Of a stretch of 13,414 nucleotides of DNA, positions 6,951 to 13,414 are shown piece by piece. The notes beneath the pieces are model-generated. The model did no database searches and was not told the origin of the DNA. It saw only the letters and a program-made list of their open reading frames with translations. The DNA comes from Planctomycetota bacterium (GTDB taxonomy: Bacteria > Planctomycetota > Phycisphaerae > Sedimentisphaerales > SM23-30): the NCBI GenBank assembly GCA_029573975.1, contig JAKQBU010000517.1, positions 1-13,414 on the forward strand, in the 5' to 3' direction. Every line of letters begins with the position of its first letter. Positions within the stretch are counted from its first letter, which is position 1. The position numbers and the translations under genes were made by a program.

Positions 6951-7940
6951 TCACTCCATGAAATATTTGACGTTCGTTTTTTTATATTCCGCTGTGGTTC
7001 GCAAAATATCATACCGCAGAGGATGAATTTGTTCCACCATTTGCATCACCACTTTTTCCAGTTCTTCTTCCGTACGGCAGTGGGTCATCGCGAACAGATG
7101 ATAGGGCCAGTCCGGGACGGCGGGCCGCTGGTAACAATGGCTGACCTGGGGAAAGGCGGCCAACTGATGACCGGCTGCTTCTATTTGCTGGGAAGATACC
7201 TCGAATACGATCATGGCGTTGACGTGAAAACCGGCCTTCTGATGCTGGAGGGTTGCTCCGAACCGGCGAATCAGTCCGGATTGCTGCCATTGTACGATTT
7301 GTCCCATCAGCTTCTCCATCGGCATAGGAATCTGGTCAGCCGCCCATTGAAATGGTTCGGCCAGGACGGGCAGATCTTCCTGAAGTTGGCGAACCAGGGC
7401 CATCTGCTGCTGCGAAAGCGGTTCCATGCGAGGAGGTATCGCCATAGATAACGGGAAAGGAGCCGGTTGGGAAACGGGTATGGATCCATTGTTATCCATG
7501 TCAAAATTCACGTTGATCTTGAACAGCCGTTCCGCGGGCAGGCTGTACAACTCCGTTACTTGAAAAACATGGCGCAGGTCATGCAAAATATCTTCCAGTA
7601 ATCGAGGATTCGATACCGTCAGCGTGAACCAGACATTAAACGCATGTGCCCGGCCATAATTATGGGAGACGCCGGGCAGCAGATTGACGGCATCGACAAA
7701 CTCTTTCAGTTTTTCGCTGGGAACCTTCGCGGCCACCAGCGTACTGCAATATCCCAGATGGGCCGCCTCGAATATCGCTCCAATCCGGCGAATGATTCCC
7801 TGGGCCTTTAATTCGGCGGTTTGCTGGAGAATTTCCGATTCATCGCATCCCAGGGTCCGGGCAATCACGGCATAGGGGTGGTGGGTGATGGGGAAACGGG
7901 TTTGAATGATATTCAGGATTTTTTTCTGTACCTCGTTCAT
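6951..7940 (-). CDS. ahbAB: Fused siroheme decarboxylase AhbA-AhbB
   Basis: Siroheme decarboxylase removes the two acetate carboxyls at C12 and C18 of siroheme, giving 12,18-didecarboxysiroheme, the first Ahb-specific step. It is usually a complex of two Lrp/AsnC-like proteins. Here both halves are in one 329-residue chain. Residues 1-148 are AhbA-like: a winged-helix region, RRIGAIF (51-57), HNYGRAH (93-99), WFTLT (104-108) and LPAERLFKINVNFDM. Residues about 174-329 are AhbB-like: RRFGATLQHQKAGF (225-238), VSHCYQRP (266-273), DWPY (277-280) and EYKKTNVKY. A proline-rich linker (about 150-173) joins them. The ATG at 7940 is chosen over one at 7982 because it overlaps the ahbD stop as ATGA, follows GGAAAAG, and begins the conserved domain. 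NirD-NirL of heme d1 synthesis is the alternative, but the AhbC and AhbD neighbours argue for heme b. Confidence 0.94.
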   Translation of the reverse strand: MNEVQKKILNIIQTRFPITHHPYAVIARTLGCDESEILQQTAELKAQGIIRRIGAIFEAAHLGYCSTLVAAKVPSEKLKEFVDAVNLLPGVSHNYGRAHAFNVWFTLTVSNPRLLEDILHDLRHVFQVTELYSLPAERLFKINVNFDMDNNGSIPVSQPAPFPLSMAIPPRMEPLSQQQMALVRQLQEDLPVLAEPFQWAADQIPMPMEKLMGQIVQWQQSGLIRRFGATLQHQKAGFHVNAMIVFEVSSQQIEAAGHQLAAFPQVSHCYQRPAVPDWPYHLFAMTHCRTEEELEKVVMQMVEQIHPLRYDILRTTAEYKKTNVKYFME

Positions 7941-9028
7941 ACTTCTTTTCCGTTTTTTCCCCGGGCAGGCTGATACACGCAAAACGGTTCCTCAGAAAGG
8001 AAATCCCCGGTCACGGCATAAGCTCGCGCCCGGCAGCCGCCGCACAGCCGCCGGTATTCACAATAGCCGCATTTGCCCCGATACCGGTCCACATCACGAA
8101 TCTGCTGAAAGAGGCGGGAGGTTTTCCAGATCGCCTCGAAATTCAGATCATTTTGGGCCAGATCGCCCGCTTCCAGTTCCAGAAAGCCGCAGATCTGCAC
8201 CTTACCGGTATGCGAAATAAAGGCGAAACTCTTGCCGCCCAGGCAGCCGCCCGCCGGGCCTCCCTGCCCCGGTTCGCTCGCCGAGGGAACCGGATTCTGC
8301 CGCACAATCCGCTGGTAGTGGGGAGCACAGGTGACTCGTACCTGCATGGGAGTTACGGATCGCTGGCGATTGAGCCATTGCAGGGTCTGTTCATATTGTT
8401 CGGGGGAAATTTCCTGATCCGCCAGGTCCTTGCCCCGGCCAGTCGGGACCAGCAGGAACGGGTTGAAGGTCATGGCCCCGACTTGTTCCGCCAGCTTCAT
8501 AATCTGCGGCAGTTCATCGATATTATGCCGGGTGATGGTCGTGTTAATCTGAAAAGGGAGATTGTTTCGCCTGGCCGCGGCTATCGCCTGCAGGGCGGTA
8601 TCAAAAGCCCCGCTGACACAGCGAAAGCCATCGTGCGATTCCGCCGTGGCACCATCAATGGAAATCGAAATACACTGAATACCCGCCGCCAGCATCTTTT
8701 TTACGGCGGCGTCATCCACCAGCGCCCCGCATGGTGCCATGACCATCCTCAATCCCAGCGTATGGCCATGCCGTGCGATATCATAAATATCCGGCCGCAA
8801 CATTGGCTCCCCGCCGGTTAGAATGATAATGGGATGGGCAAAGGCCGCGATATTTTCCAGCAATCGAAAACACTGTTCCGTCGTGAATTCGTTTTCATAG
8901 GGGATATTCCGCGCCGCCGCCCGGCAGTGTTTGCAGTTCAGATTGCATTGCCGGGTGACTTCCCAGGCAATGATACGGGGTTGATCGAAGGGGCTGGCAG
9001 AGCTATTTTTCATGGGCGATTTCTTCAT
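7937..9028 (-). CDS. ahbD: Fe-coproporphyrin III decarboxylase / heme b synthase, radical SAM
   Basis: AhbD oxidatively decarboxylates the two propionates at positions 2 and 4 of Fe-coproporphyrin III to vinyl groups, yielding heme b. It is the last step of the siroheme-dependent route and replaces the oxygen- or HemN-dependent decarboxylations of other pathways. The 363 residues open with the radical-SAM motif CNLNCKHC (C28, C32, C35) inside the AhbD-like phrase IAWEVTRQCNLNCKHCRAAA, followed by TGGEP (71-75). The SPASM-type C-terminus offers auxiliary cluster ligands: C262, C280, C320, C323, C329, C332 and C350, with the family-typical GGCLGGKSFAFISHTGKVQICGF split over 260-282. Two starts are possible: 9028, overlapping ahbC by 26 bp, or 9013, overlapping by 11 bp. 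Neither has a strong ribosome-binding site. Its stop forms an ATGA overlap with ahbAB. Confidence 0.95.
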   Translation of the reverse strand: MKKSPMKNSSASPFDQPRIIAWEVTRQCNLNCKHCRAAARNIPYENEFTTEQCFRLLENIAAFAHPIIILTGGEPMLRPDIYDIARHGHTLGLRMVMAPCGALVDDAAVKKMLAAGIQCISISIDGATAESHDGFRCVSGAFDTALQAIAAARRNNLPFQINTTITRHNIDELPQIMKLAEQVGAMTFNPFLLVPTGRGKDLADQEISPEQYEQTLQWLNRQRSVTPMQVRVTCAPHYQRIVRQNPVPSASEPGQGGPAGGCLGGKSFAFISHTGKVQICGFLELEAGDLAQNDLNFEAIWKTSRLFQQIRDVDRYRGKCGYCEYRRLCGGCRARAYAVTGDFLSEEPFCVYQPARGKNGKEV

Positions 9029-10193
9029 CCGTTAAATAACATGCGGGGTCCGGCGCCCAGAGGTTTCCCGTCGCCGCCTCCGCCCGGACCCGGAAATTGC
9101 CGTTACAGATGTCCTGGAAGCGGCAGATCCCGCAGCGGCCCTGCAAAAATGGCTTGCGGTCCTTCAGTTTCGCCATCAGCGGATCGCTGGTGTCGGTCCA
9201 AATCTCAGAGAACTTTCGCTGCCGCACAGTGCCGAAACTGTAATGCCGCCAGAACTGATCGGCATGAACGGCTCCATCCCAGCTTACGCAGGCGATGCCG
9301 ATCCCCGAACTGTTGCCCCCGTTCATCCGCAGCAACTGCATGACCTCCCCAGCTCGCTGCTGGTTTTTCTCCCGCTGCAGCCGCAAATACAGATAGGGTC
9401 CGTCGGTGTGATTATCGACCGTCAGCACCTCTTTGGGGATTCCCTGCTGATGCAGGGCGGCGGTACGGTCGATGATCAGATCTACTATCTCCCGCGTCCG
9501 CGGGTGGTCCAGGTCGTCTGCCATCATTTGGCTGCCCCGGCCGGCATACACCAGATGGTAAAAACAAACCCGCGGAATATTCTCGTCGGTTAATAGCTGA
9601 AAAATTTCCGGTACATCCCGGACATTCCGCTTGTTAATGGTGAACCGCAGGCCCACCTTTACCCCTGCCTTTTGGCAGTTGCGAATCGCCTGAATCGCTT
9701 TATCATACGCGCCTTTTTGTCCTCGAAACTTGTCATTCGTTTCCCGCATCCCGTCCAGGCTGATCCCCACATAGCTCAGGCCCGCTTCCGCGAATCGCCC
9801 TGCCAGCTTCTCATCAATGAGGGTGCCATTAGTCGATATTACCGCCCGCATACCCCGTTTCCGGGCATATTCGATGAGGGTGAGCAAATCTTCGCGCAAG
9901 GTTGGCTCCCCGCCGCTGAACAAAACCACTGGGGAGCCAAACTCCGCCAGATCATCCAGCAGTGCCCGCCCTTCTTCCGTGCTCAATTCCCCCGCATAAT
10001 TTTTATTTGCCGACTGCGAATAACAGTGAACGCAGGACAAATTGCAGCGGCGGGTGGTGTTCCAGACCACAATCGGTTTCTTGTCCTGCGAAAATTGCAA
10101 CAGGTGGCTGGGCAGGTCCTTTGCTTTCCGTTCATACCGCAACGGATCCGATGGCTCTACGGTGCCGCAATACAATTTCGAGATTCCGATCAT
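9003..10193 (-). CDS. ahbC: 12,18-didecarboxysiroheme deacetylase AhbC, radical SAM
   Basis: AhbC removes the two acetate side chains at C2 and C7 of 12,18-didecarboxysiroheme, leaving methyl groups and giving Fe-coproporphyrin III, the AhbD substrate. The 396 residues begin with the hallmark GISKLYCGTVEPSDPLRY (3-20). The radical-SAM motif is CNLSCVHC (C50, C54, C57), followed by FSGGEPTLRED (92-102) and GISLDG (143-148). A SPASM-like C-terminus has C302, C354, C357, C363 and C385 as probable auxiliary [4Fe-4S] ligands. The paralogue NirJ of heme d1 synthesis lacks this N-terminus, and no nirS or other d1 genes are present. The start at 10193 is favoured over longer frames (to 10319) because it overlaps the preceding stop as ATGA and starts exactly at the family N-terminus. 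Confidence 0.95.
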   Translation of the reverse strand: MIGISKLYCGTVEPSDPLRYERKAKDLPSHLLQFSQDKKPIVVWNTTRRCNLSCVHCYSQSANKNYAGELSTEEGRALLDDLAEFGSPVVLFSGGEPTLREDLLTLIEYARKRGMRAVISTNGTLIDEKLAGRFAEAGLSYVGISLDGMRETNDKFRGQKGAYDKAIQAIRNCQKAGVKVGLRFTINKRNVRDVPEIFQLLTDENIPRVCFYHLVYAGRGSQMMADDLDHPRTREIVDLIIDRTAALHQQGIPKEVLTVDNHTDGPYLYLRLQREKNQQRAGEVMQLLRMNGGNSSGIGIACVSWDGAVHADQFWRHYSFGTVRQRKFSEIWTDTSDPLMAKLKDRKPFLQGRCGICRFQDICNGNFRVRAEAATGNLWAPDPACYLTDEEIAHEK

Positions 10194-11962
10194 CCTGCCA
10201 GTATCCTTTGCAGCCGCTGATAAAGCTGCTGGCGGTTGTCGCCGGCCAGATGATCCCACGGTAGTACCTCCGTTTCGCCTCTGGCACGATGCGCATAAAA
10301 GTCGGGATCGATACCACATTCCTCGAATGCGCGTATATATCTATTATAGTCAAAGCATTCGTCCCAGGCATCAAATCGGCCGCCCGATTTATAAACTTTT
10401 TCAATTACCTGACTTAATCGCCGATCCCCGCGGGAAAATACTCCTTCCAGGATCGAACGCTGCATATGATGAAATTTCAAGGTCAACGGGCTGCCTTTTT
10501 GTCTCATTTTTGCTTCAAGCAGCAGGGACCGGGCGTTCTGGAAATAACTCAGCCGTTGCTGCTCAATCCAGCCGAAGGGCGTATGGGGTTTGGGCACCAG
10601 CCACGACACCGCCACATTCACCGAGGCCGGCTGACCGGCTACTTCCCGCCGCAACCGGGCTATCTGGTCCGACAACTCGACTATCCCCAGCACATCCTCC
10701 CGCGTCTCACCAGGAAAGCCTACCATAAAATACAGCTTTACCTTCCGCCAGCCCATTTCATAGGCACTGCGCATGGTCGCCAGCAGGTCGGTATCCGTTA
10801 CCCGCTTGCCGATCGCCTTTCGCATCCGGTCGCTCGCCGTTTCCACCGCCAGGGTCAGGCCTTCCCGGCGAATATCCGCCACCTGGCTGGGCACGTCCCG
10901 CAACTGCCGGTCCACTCGCAGAGACGGCAGGGAAATCCCCACATGCCTGCCCTCGAACTTCTGATAGAGCTTTTGTGTCAGCTCCGCCAGATGGGGATAA
11001 TCGCTGGTCGATAAACTCAGCAGCGAAACCGTATCGTGGCCGGTATGCAGATAGCTCTGCCAGGCTAGATCAATAATTTGATCGACACTGCGATACCGCA
11101 GCGGCCCTTTCGTATGCCCCGCGTGGCAAAACGCACAGCGTCCCGGACAGCCGCGCATGATCTCAATCGCGATCCGGTCATGCACCGTTTCCGTATGGGC
11201 CACGATCGGCGCGGTCGGAAAAATCGCATTCTCCAGATCCGTTACGATGGCCCGCTGCACACATCGGGGCACCCCTGCTTCCGTCGGCTCACAAGAAAGC
11301 ATTGTACCATCTGCCCCATATTCACAATGATACAATTGCGGTACATAGACAAACGGAAACCGCCGCGCCAATTCCAGCAGCAGTTCCCGGCGCCGGCATC
11401 GGCAGCGCAATTCCTGAATGGCCGCGATCACCGCCGGCAGGGATTCTTCCCCATCGCCCAGGATTACCAGATCGAAAAAGTCAGCCACCGGTTCACAGCA
11501 GTCCGCGATGGGTCCGCCACCTATTACGATAGGCTCCTTCTCATCGCGATGCTCGGCCCGAAAGGGAATGCCCGCCAGATCGAGCAGATACAGGATATTG
11601 GTATAGGCCAGCTCATGCTGGAGTGTAATCCCCAGAATGTCAAATTCCCGCACCGGATGACGGCTCTCCCAGGAAAACAGCCCAATCCCTTTTCGCCGCA
11701 TAATTTCTTCCGCATCCAGCCAGGGGCAGAAAACCCGTTCGGCAATAACCCCCGGCATCCGGTTTAAAATCGTGTAAAGTATCGACAGCCCCAGATGGCT
11801 CATACCCACCGCATAGGTATCCGGAAAGGCCAGTGCCACCCGCATATCACCGGCCTGGTATTCTTTATGAACCTGATTGATTTCCCCGCCGATATACTGG
11901 GCAGGTGTAACCACGCCGGGCAGTAAAATCGCGGCAATTTTCGATTGTATCTCTTCGGACAT
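10190..11962 (-). CDS. Radical SAM protein with B12-binding-like N-terminus (TIGR03960 type)
   Basis: A 590-residue protein recognisable as the TIGR03960 group of uncharacterised radical-SAM proteins. The N-terminal half resembles a cobalamin-binding Rossmann domain: VALAFPDTYAVGMSHLG (42-58), FDILGITLQHELAYTN (107-122), PIVIGGGP (144-151) and LVILGDGEES (165-174). The radical-SAM half starts with IEIMRGCPGRCAFCHAG (266-282), with C272, C276 and C279 as cluster ligands, then SLPSLRVD (344-351) and KVKLYFMVGFPGET (407-420). The usual DxHxxG-type B12 base-off motif is not evident, so cobalamin use is unproven. Related proteins often pair with or are fused to a DUF2344 partner, and neither is seen here. 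It is the first gene of the heme operon, and its stop overlaps the ahbC start by ATGA, implying a linked role. No Ahb step needs it, so its reaction is unknown. No clear Shine-Dalgarno precedes the start. Confidence 0.9.
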   Translation of the reverse strand: MSEEIQSKIAAILLPGVVTPAQYIGGEINQVHKEYQAGDMRVALAFPDTYAVGMSHLGLSILYTILNRMPGVIAERVFCPWLDAEEIMRRKGIGLFSWESRHPVREFDILGITLQHELAYTNILYLLDLAGIPFRAEHRDEKEPIVIGGGPIADCCEPVADFFDLVILGDGEESLPAVIAAIQELRCRCRRRELLLELARRFPFVYVPQLYHCEYGADGTMLSCEPTEAGVPRCVQRAIVTDLENAIFPTAPIVAHTETVHDRIAIEIMRGCPGRCAFCHAGHTKGPLRYRSVDQIIDLAWQSYLHTGHDTVSLLSLSTSDYPHLAELTQKLYQKFEGRHVGISLPSLRVDRQLRDVPSQVADIRREGLTLAVETASDRMRKAIGKRVTDTDLLATMRSAYEMGWRKVKLYFMVGFPGETREDVLGIVELSDQIARLRREVAGQPASVNVAVSWLVPKPHTPFGWIEQQRLSYFQNARSLLLEAKMRQKGSPLTLKFHHMQRSILEGVFSRGDRRLSQVIEKVYKSGGRFDAWDECFDYNRYIRAFEECGIDPDFYAHRARGETEVLPWDHLAGDNRQQLYQRLQRILAG

Positions 11963-11980
11963 TGATCTATGGGTCCAGCA

Positions 11981-11998
11981 CGCAGATCAGATCATGCG
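11981..11998. promoter_or_regulatory. Imperfect dyad upstream of the heme operon, possible operator
   Basis: CGCA-GATC-A-GATC-A-TGCG is an 18-bp nearly symmetric element, with one base of asymmetry. It lies 18 bp before the start codon of the radical-SAM gene, in the only non-coding gap (11963-12038) ahead of the heme operon. That position would suit a repressor or activator of heme genes. No recognisable -35/-10 pair was found beside it, so the call rests on symmetry and position only. Confidence 0.25.
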
Positions 11999-12008
11999 GT
12001 TATGGGTA

Positions 12009-12040
12009 AAGGTTAGCAATCATTGCGGGTAACAAACCTT
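12009..12040 (-). terminator. Weak hairpin at the 3' end of the secreted-protein gene
   Basis: On the minus strand, AAGGTT (12040-12035) can pair with AACCTT (12014-12009), and inside it GCAAT (12026-12022) can pair with ATTGC (12020-12016). An alternative outer pairing is GTTA with TAAC (12033-12030 and 12015-12012). It overlaps the TAA stop of the secreted-protein gene. No U-tract follows, so full Rho-independent termination is doubtful. It could act as a processing or stability element and allow read-through into the heme operon. Confidence 0.25.
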
Positions 12041-13097
12041 AAGGAGCGATCGTGCCACTACCGGACAAGGAGTACGAACCCTTGATATCCTTCCAGTTAT
12101 CGTAGTTAATGTCTTCGTCGTCCTCATATTCCAGCAGGCTATACCAAAATGCGATTTTTGATTTGAGGCAGAGGGACGCCCCGGCTTTGCCATTTTTAAT
12201 CTTAGCCATACAGGAAAAAACACTATAGGAAGGCCCGGAAAAATCCCCATTCCAGGTTAAACCGGAGTTCTGGACCAGGCCGTCCAGCCAGTCTTCTTCC
12301 CAATCCCAGTCGGTATAGAGATCCCAGCCCTCGGCTTCGTCTGGAAAGAAAATCAGCGAATTTCCCGAACGATAATACAGCCCCTGCCACATCAATTCAT
12401 ATCCGCTTCCGGTATTTTCATATAAAACGAATTCATTGTAAGCCAGCCCCTCGCCAGACTGCGGGCCCAGTTTCAGTTGTAAAACAGGAGCAGCGTTTTT
12501 TTTGCAGGACGACATCTTAAAATTGCTCTGGCCGTTTATGAGCCAGGTTTCTCCTTCCGCCTGTTCAGCCAGAAAATTGCTATGCGAACCGCTGGCGGCC
12601 AGGCTATAGGACATTTTAACCGTTTCATTGATCCCCTGTTGGGCTACTACAATTTGGAACTCGATCTTGCTCTTGAGGGAAACCGTAACCGTTATGATTC
12701 CCTTTTTTTCCACCACCTTCAATTGGGACTGTACGGAGTTAACTTGCAGAGCACTGATATATTGGGCTATACCAGGCTCCATCTCCGAAAGCATCTCCAG
12801 AATGGACGCCGCCATATCCTCAGCGGTGATGGTCATTTGGTAGGAACCGCCGCCAACCGGCTGATAGGTCCCTTCGAAGCTGCCTTCGCTGTCGGAGAGT
12901 ATGATTCGGCCGTCGTCCGTAAAATGTAAGAACGCCAGCCCTTTGGCGGAGTAGGAGCCGAATTTTCCCGCTTTGACTTTGGCTGAACCATAAAGAGTCC
13001 ACTGGGTATCAGACAATACCGAGGGATCTACCCCCCGGGCCAAACCACCCAGGCAAAACATTCCTGCTATAGCGAGTAAAAAACACATTTTTTTCAT
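12039..13097 (-). CDS. Secreted protein of unknown function with duplicated domain
   Basis: A 352-residue protein I cannot assign to a family. Residues 1-22 are a Sec signal peptide (KK, then a hydrophobic stretch ending LGGLARG), so the product is exported, probably to the periplasm or cell surface. The mature part is two diverged copies of one beta-rich unit of about 140-165 residues. Matching anchors are TQWTLYG (31-37) with ETWLING (183-189), FEGTY (74-78) with WQGLY (237-241), SVQS...LKSKIEF (121-147) with SVFS...LKSKIAF (292-317), and VKMSYSLAASGS (160-171) with IKGSYSLSGSGT (338-349). The pattern of short strands and W/Y/F residues suggests lipocalin- or beta-barrel-like folds. Copy 2 has an acidic, Trp-rich insert (WDLYTDWDWEEDW, 258-270). 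The start is supported by AAGGAA eight bases upstream. It lies 76 bp before the heme operon on the same strand, but a functional link is unproven. Confidence 0.85.
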   Translation of the reverse strand: MKKMCFLLAIAGMFCLGGLARGVDPSVLSDTQWTLYGSAKVKAGKFGSYSAKGLAFLHFTDDGRIILSDSEGSFEGTYQPVGGGSYQMTITAEDMAASILEMLSEMEPGIAQYISALQVNSVQSQLKVVEKKGIITVTVSLKSKIEFQIVVAQQGINETVKMSYSLAASGSHSNFLAEQAEGETWLINGQSNFKMSSCKKNAAPVLQLKLGPQSGEGLAYNEFVLYENTGSGYELMWQGLYYRSGNSLIFFPDEAEGWDLYTDWDWEEDWLDGLVQNSGLTWNGDFSGPSYSVFSCMAKIKNGKAGASLCLKSKIAFWYSLLEYEDDEDINYDNWKDIKGSYSLSGSGTIAP

Positions 13098-13184
13098 TTT
13101 CTATTCCTTTCTGTCGAGTTATGCAGAGGCCTACTCCGCCATTCTCGAAAACCGGACTTTCCATACCGCCGGCTCCCATTTCCG

Positions 13185-13197
13185 ATCGAAATTCGAT
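13185..13197. promoter_or_regulatory. Perfect 6-bp inverted repeat upstream of the secreted-protein gene
   Basis: ATCGAA-A-TTCGAT is a perfect dyad with a single central base, 88 bp upstream of the start codon at 13097. A second palindrome, GGAAATTTCC, lies at 13213-13222 and abuts CCGCGG (13221-13226). The whole gap 13098-13344 (247 bp) holds no gene I can support. It is the likely regulatory region of the secreted-protein gene, but no convincing promoter hexamers could be placed. Confidence 0.25.
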
Positions 13198-13344
13198 TGA
13201 ATCCCATTATAAGGAAATTTCCGCGGTCTTCAAGCCGGATTTCCCATAGTTGACGGAACCGCCAAAAGTCGGTATTGACATCCAAAAACAGCTCTGGCTC
13301 CCCCATAACAAGGGATCAAAGAGCTTTTGACGCTGGCATCTTGT

Positions 13345-13414
13345 TCAGGGGATATCGGCCATCACCGGTTTTTTCAAATAGATGCTGTTGCTGTATTGCT
13401 TTCGATAGGCCAGG
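13345..13414 (-). CDS. Possible C-terminal end of a further minus-strand gene
   Basis: Reading the minus strand from the window edge gives 22 residues, LAYRKQYSNSIYLKKPVMAD followed by Ile-Pro, then TGA at 13347-13345. The composition (Tyr, Lys, Ser, no odd bias) is protein-like. A real gene ending about 250 bp before the start of the secreted-protein gene would explain the gap. The fragment is too short to identify, and chance openness over 22 codons is quite likely. Confidence 0.25.
   Translation of the reverse strand, partial: LAYRKQYSNSIYLKKPVMADIP

Noticed and set aside
8153..8821. 222-residue plus-strand frame opposite ahbD
   Set aside because: Antisense to a confident radical-SAM gene. 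The composition is Arg/Gly-rich and there is no recognisable motif.
9003..10193. Assignment as NirJ of heme d1 synthesis
   Set aside because: The N-terminal GISKLYCGTVEPSD signature and the adjacent AhbD fit AhbC, and no cytochrome cd1 genes are present.
10042..11767. Long plus-strand frames (10042-10728, 10466-11014, 11078-11767) opposite ahbC and the first radical-SAM gene
   Set aside because: All are antisense to well-supported genes and overlap one another without any protein-family signature.
13131..13150. Possible sigma-54 promoter upstream of the secreted-protein gene
   Set aside because: GG and GC doublets occur, but their separation (11 or 14 bases) does not match the required 10-base spacing.
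13094..13306. 70-residue minus-strand frame in front of the secreted-protein gene
   Set aside because: It overlaps the start codon of the secreted-protein gene and covers its ribosome-binding site. Its sequence is Arg-rich with no domain, so it is more likely leader or regulatory DNA.
1..13414. CRISPR array, tRNA/rRNA gene, insertion sequence or phage element
   Set aside because: No regularly spaced repeats, cloverleaf-like sequence, transposase or integrase, or terminal inverted repeats were seen on either strand.

Overview
The window looks like bacterial chromosome of moderately high GC. It consists of two gene blocks that converge near position 5600. The right-hand block encodes the siroheme-dependent (Ahb) route to heme, which is typical of anaerobic or ancestral lineages such as sulfate reducers and archaea. 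The left-hand block has the flavour of envelope glycan synthesis plus a Tat-exported lipoprotein. Together these suggest an anaerobic Gram-negative-type bacterium. A Planctomycetota/Phycisphaerae-like or other PVC-group host is my best guess, but no 16S or other phylogenetic marker is present, so this is weak inference.

Left block (+ strand, 1-5594). It begins inside an asparagine-synthase-like amidotransferase whose N-terminal glutaminase domain is cut off by the window edge. Next come a Tat-signal lipoprotein with a probable TIM-barrel (glycosidase-like) domain, an ATP-grasp ligase of the carbamoyl-phosphate-synthase/PylC-like type, and a polytopic WecA/TagO-type sugar-1-phosphate transferase. 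An intergenic stretch at 3217-3374 carries a possible promoter and a striking 10-bp-period tandem repeat. The set fits synthesis and carboxyl/amide tailoring of a polyprenyl-linked surface glycan, but the actual polymer cannot be told from here.

Right block (- strand, 13097-5643, read right to left). A secreted protein of unknown function, built from two diverged copies of one domain, precedes a tight five-gene operon. The operon order is: an uncharacterised radical-SAM protein with an N-terminal B12-binding-like domain (TIGR03960 type), ahbC, ahbD, a fused ahbA-ahbB, and hemL. The junctions are an ATGA stop/start overlap, an 11- or 26-nt overlap, a second ATGA overlap and an 18-nt gap, so translation is probably coupled.

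The three Ahb activities convert siroheme in turn to 12,18-didecarboxysiroheme, Fe-coproporphyrin III and heme b. HemL makes 5-aminolevulinate, the first dedicated precursor of the whole pathway. The early enzymes (HemA, B, C, D and siroheme synthase) are not in the window. The most interesting points are the extra cobalamin-type radical-SAM gene locked to ahbC by an ATGA overlap, the ahbA-ahbB fusion, and the duplicated secreted protein upstream. At the far right edge, a short reading frame ending at 13345 may be the C-terminus of another minus-strand gene.
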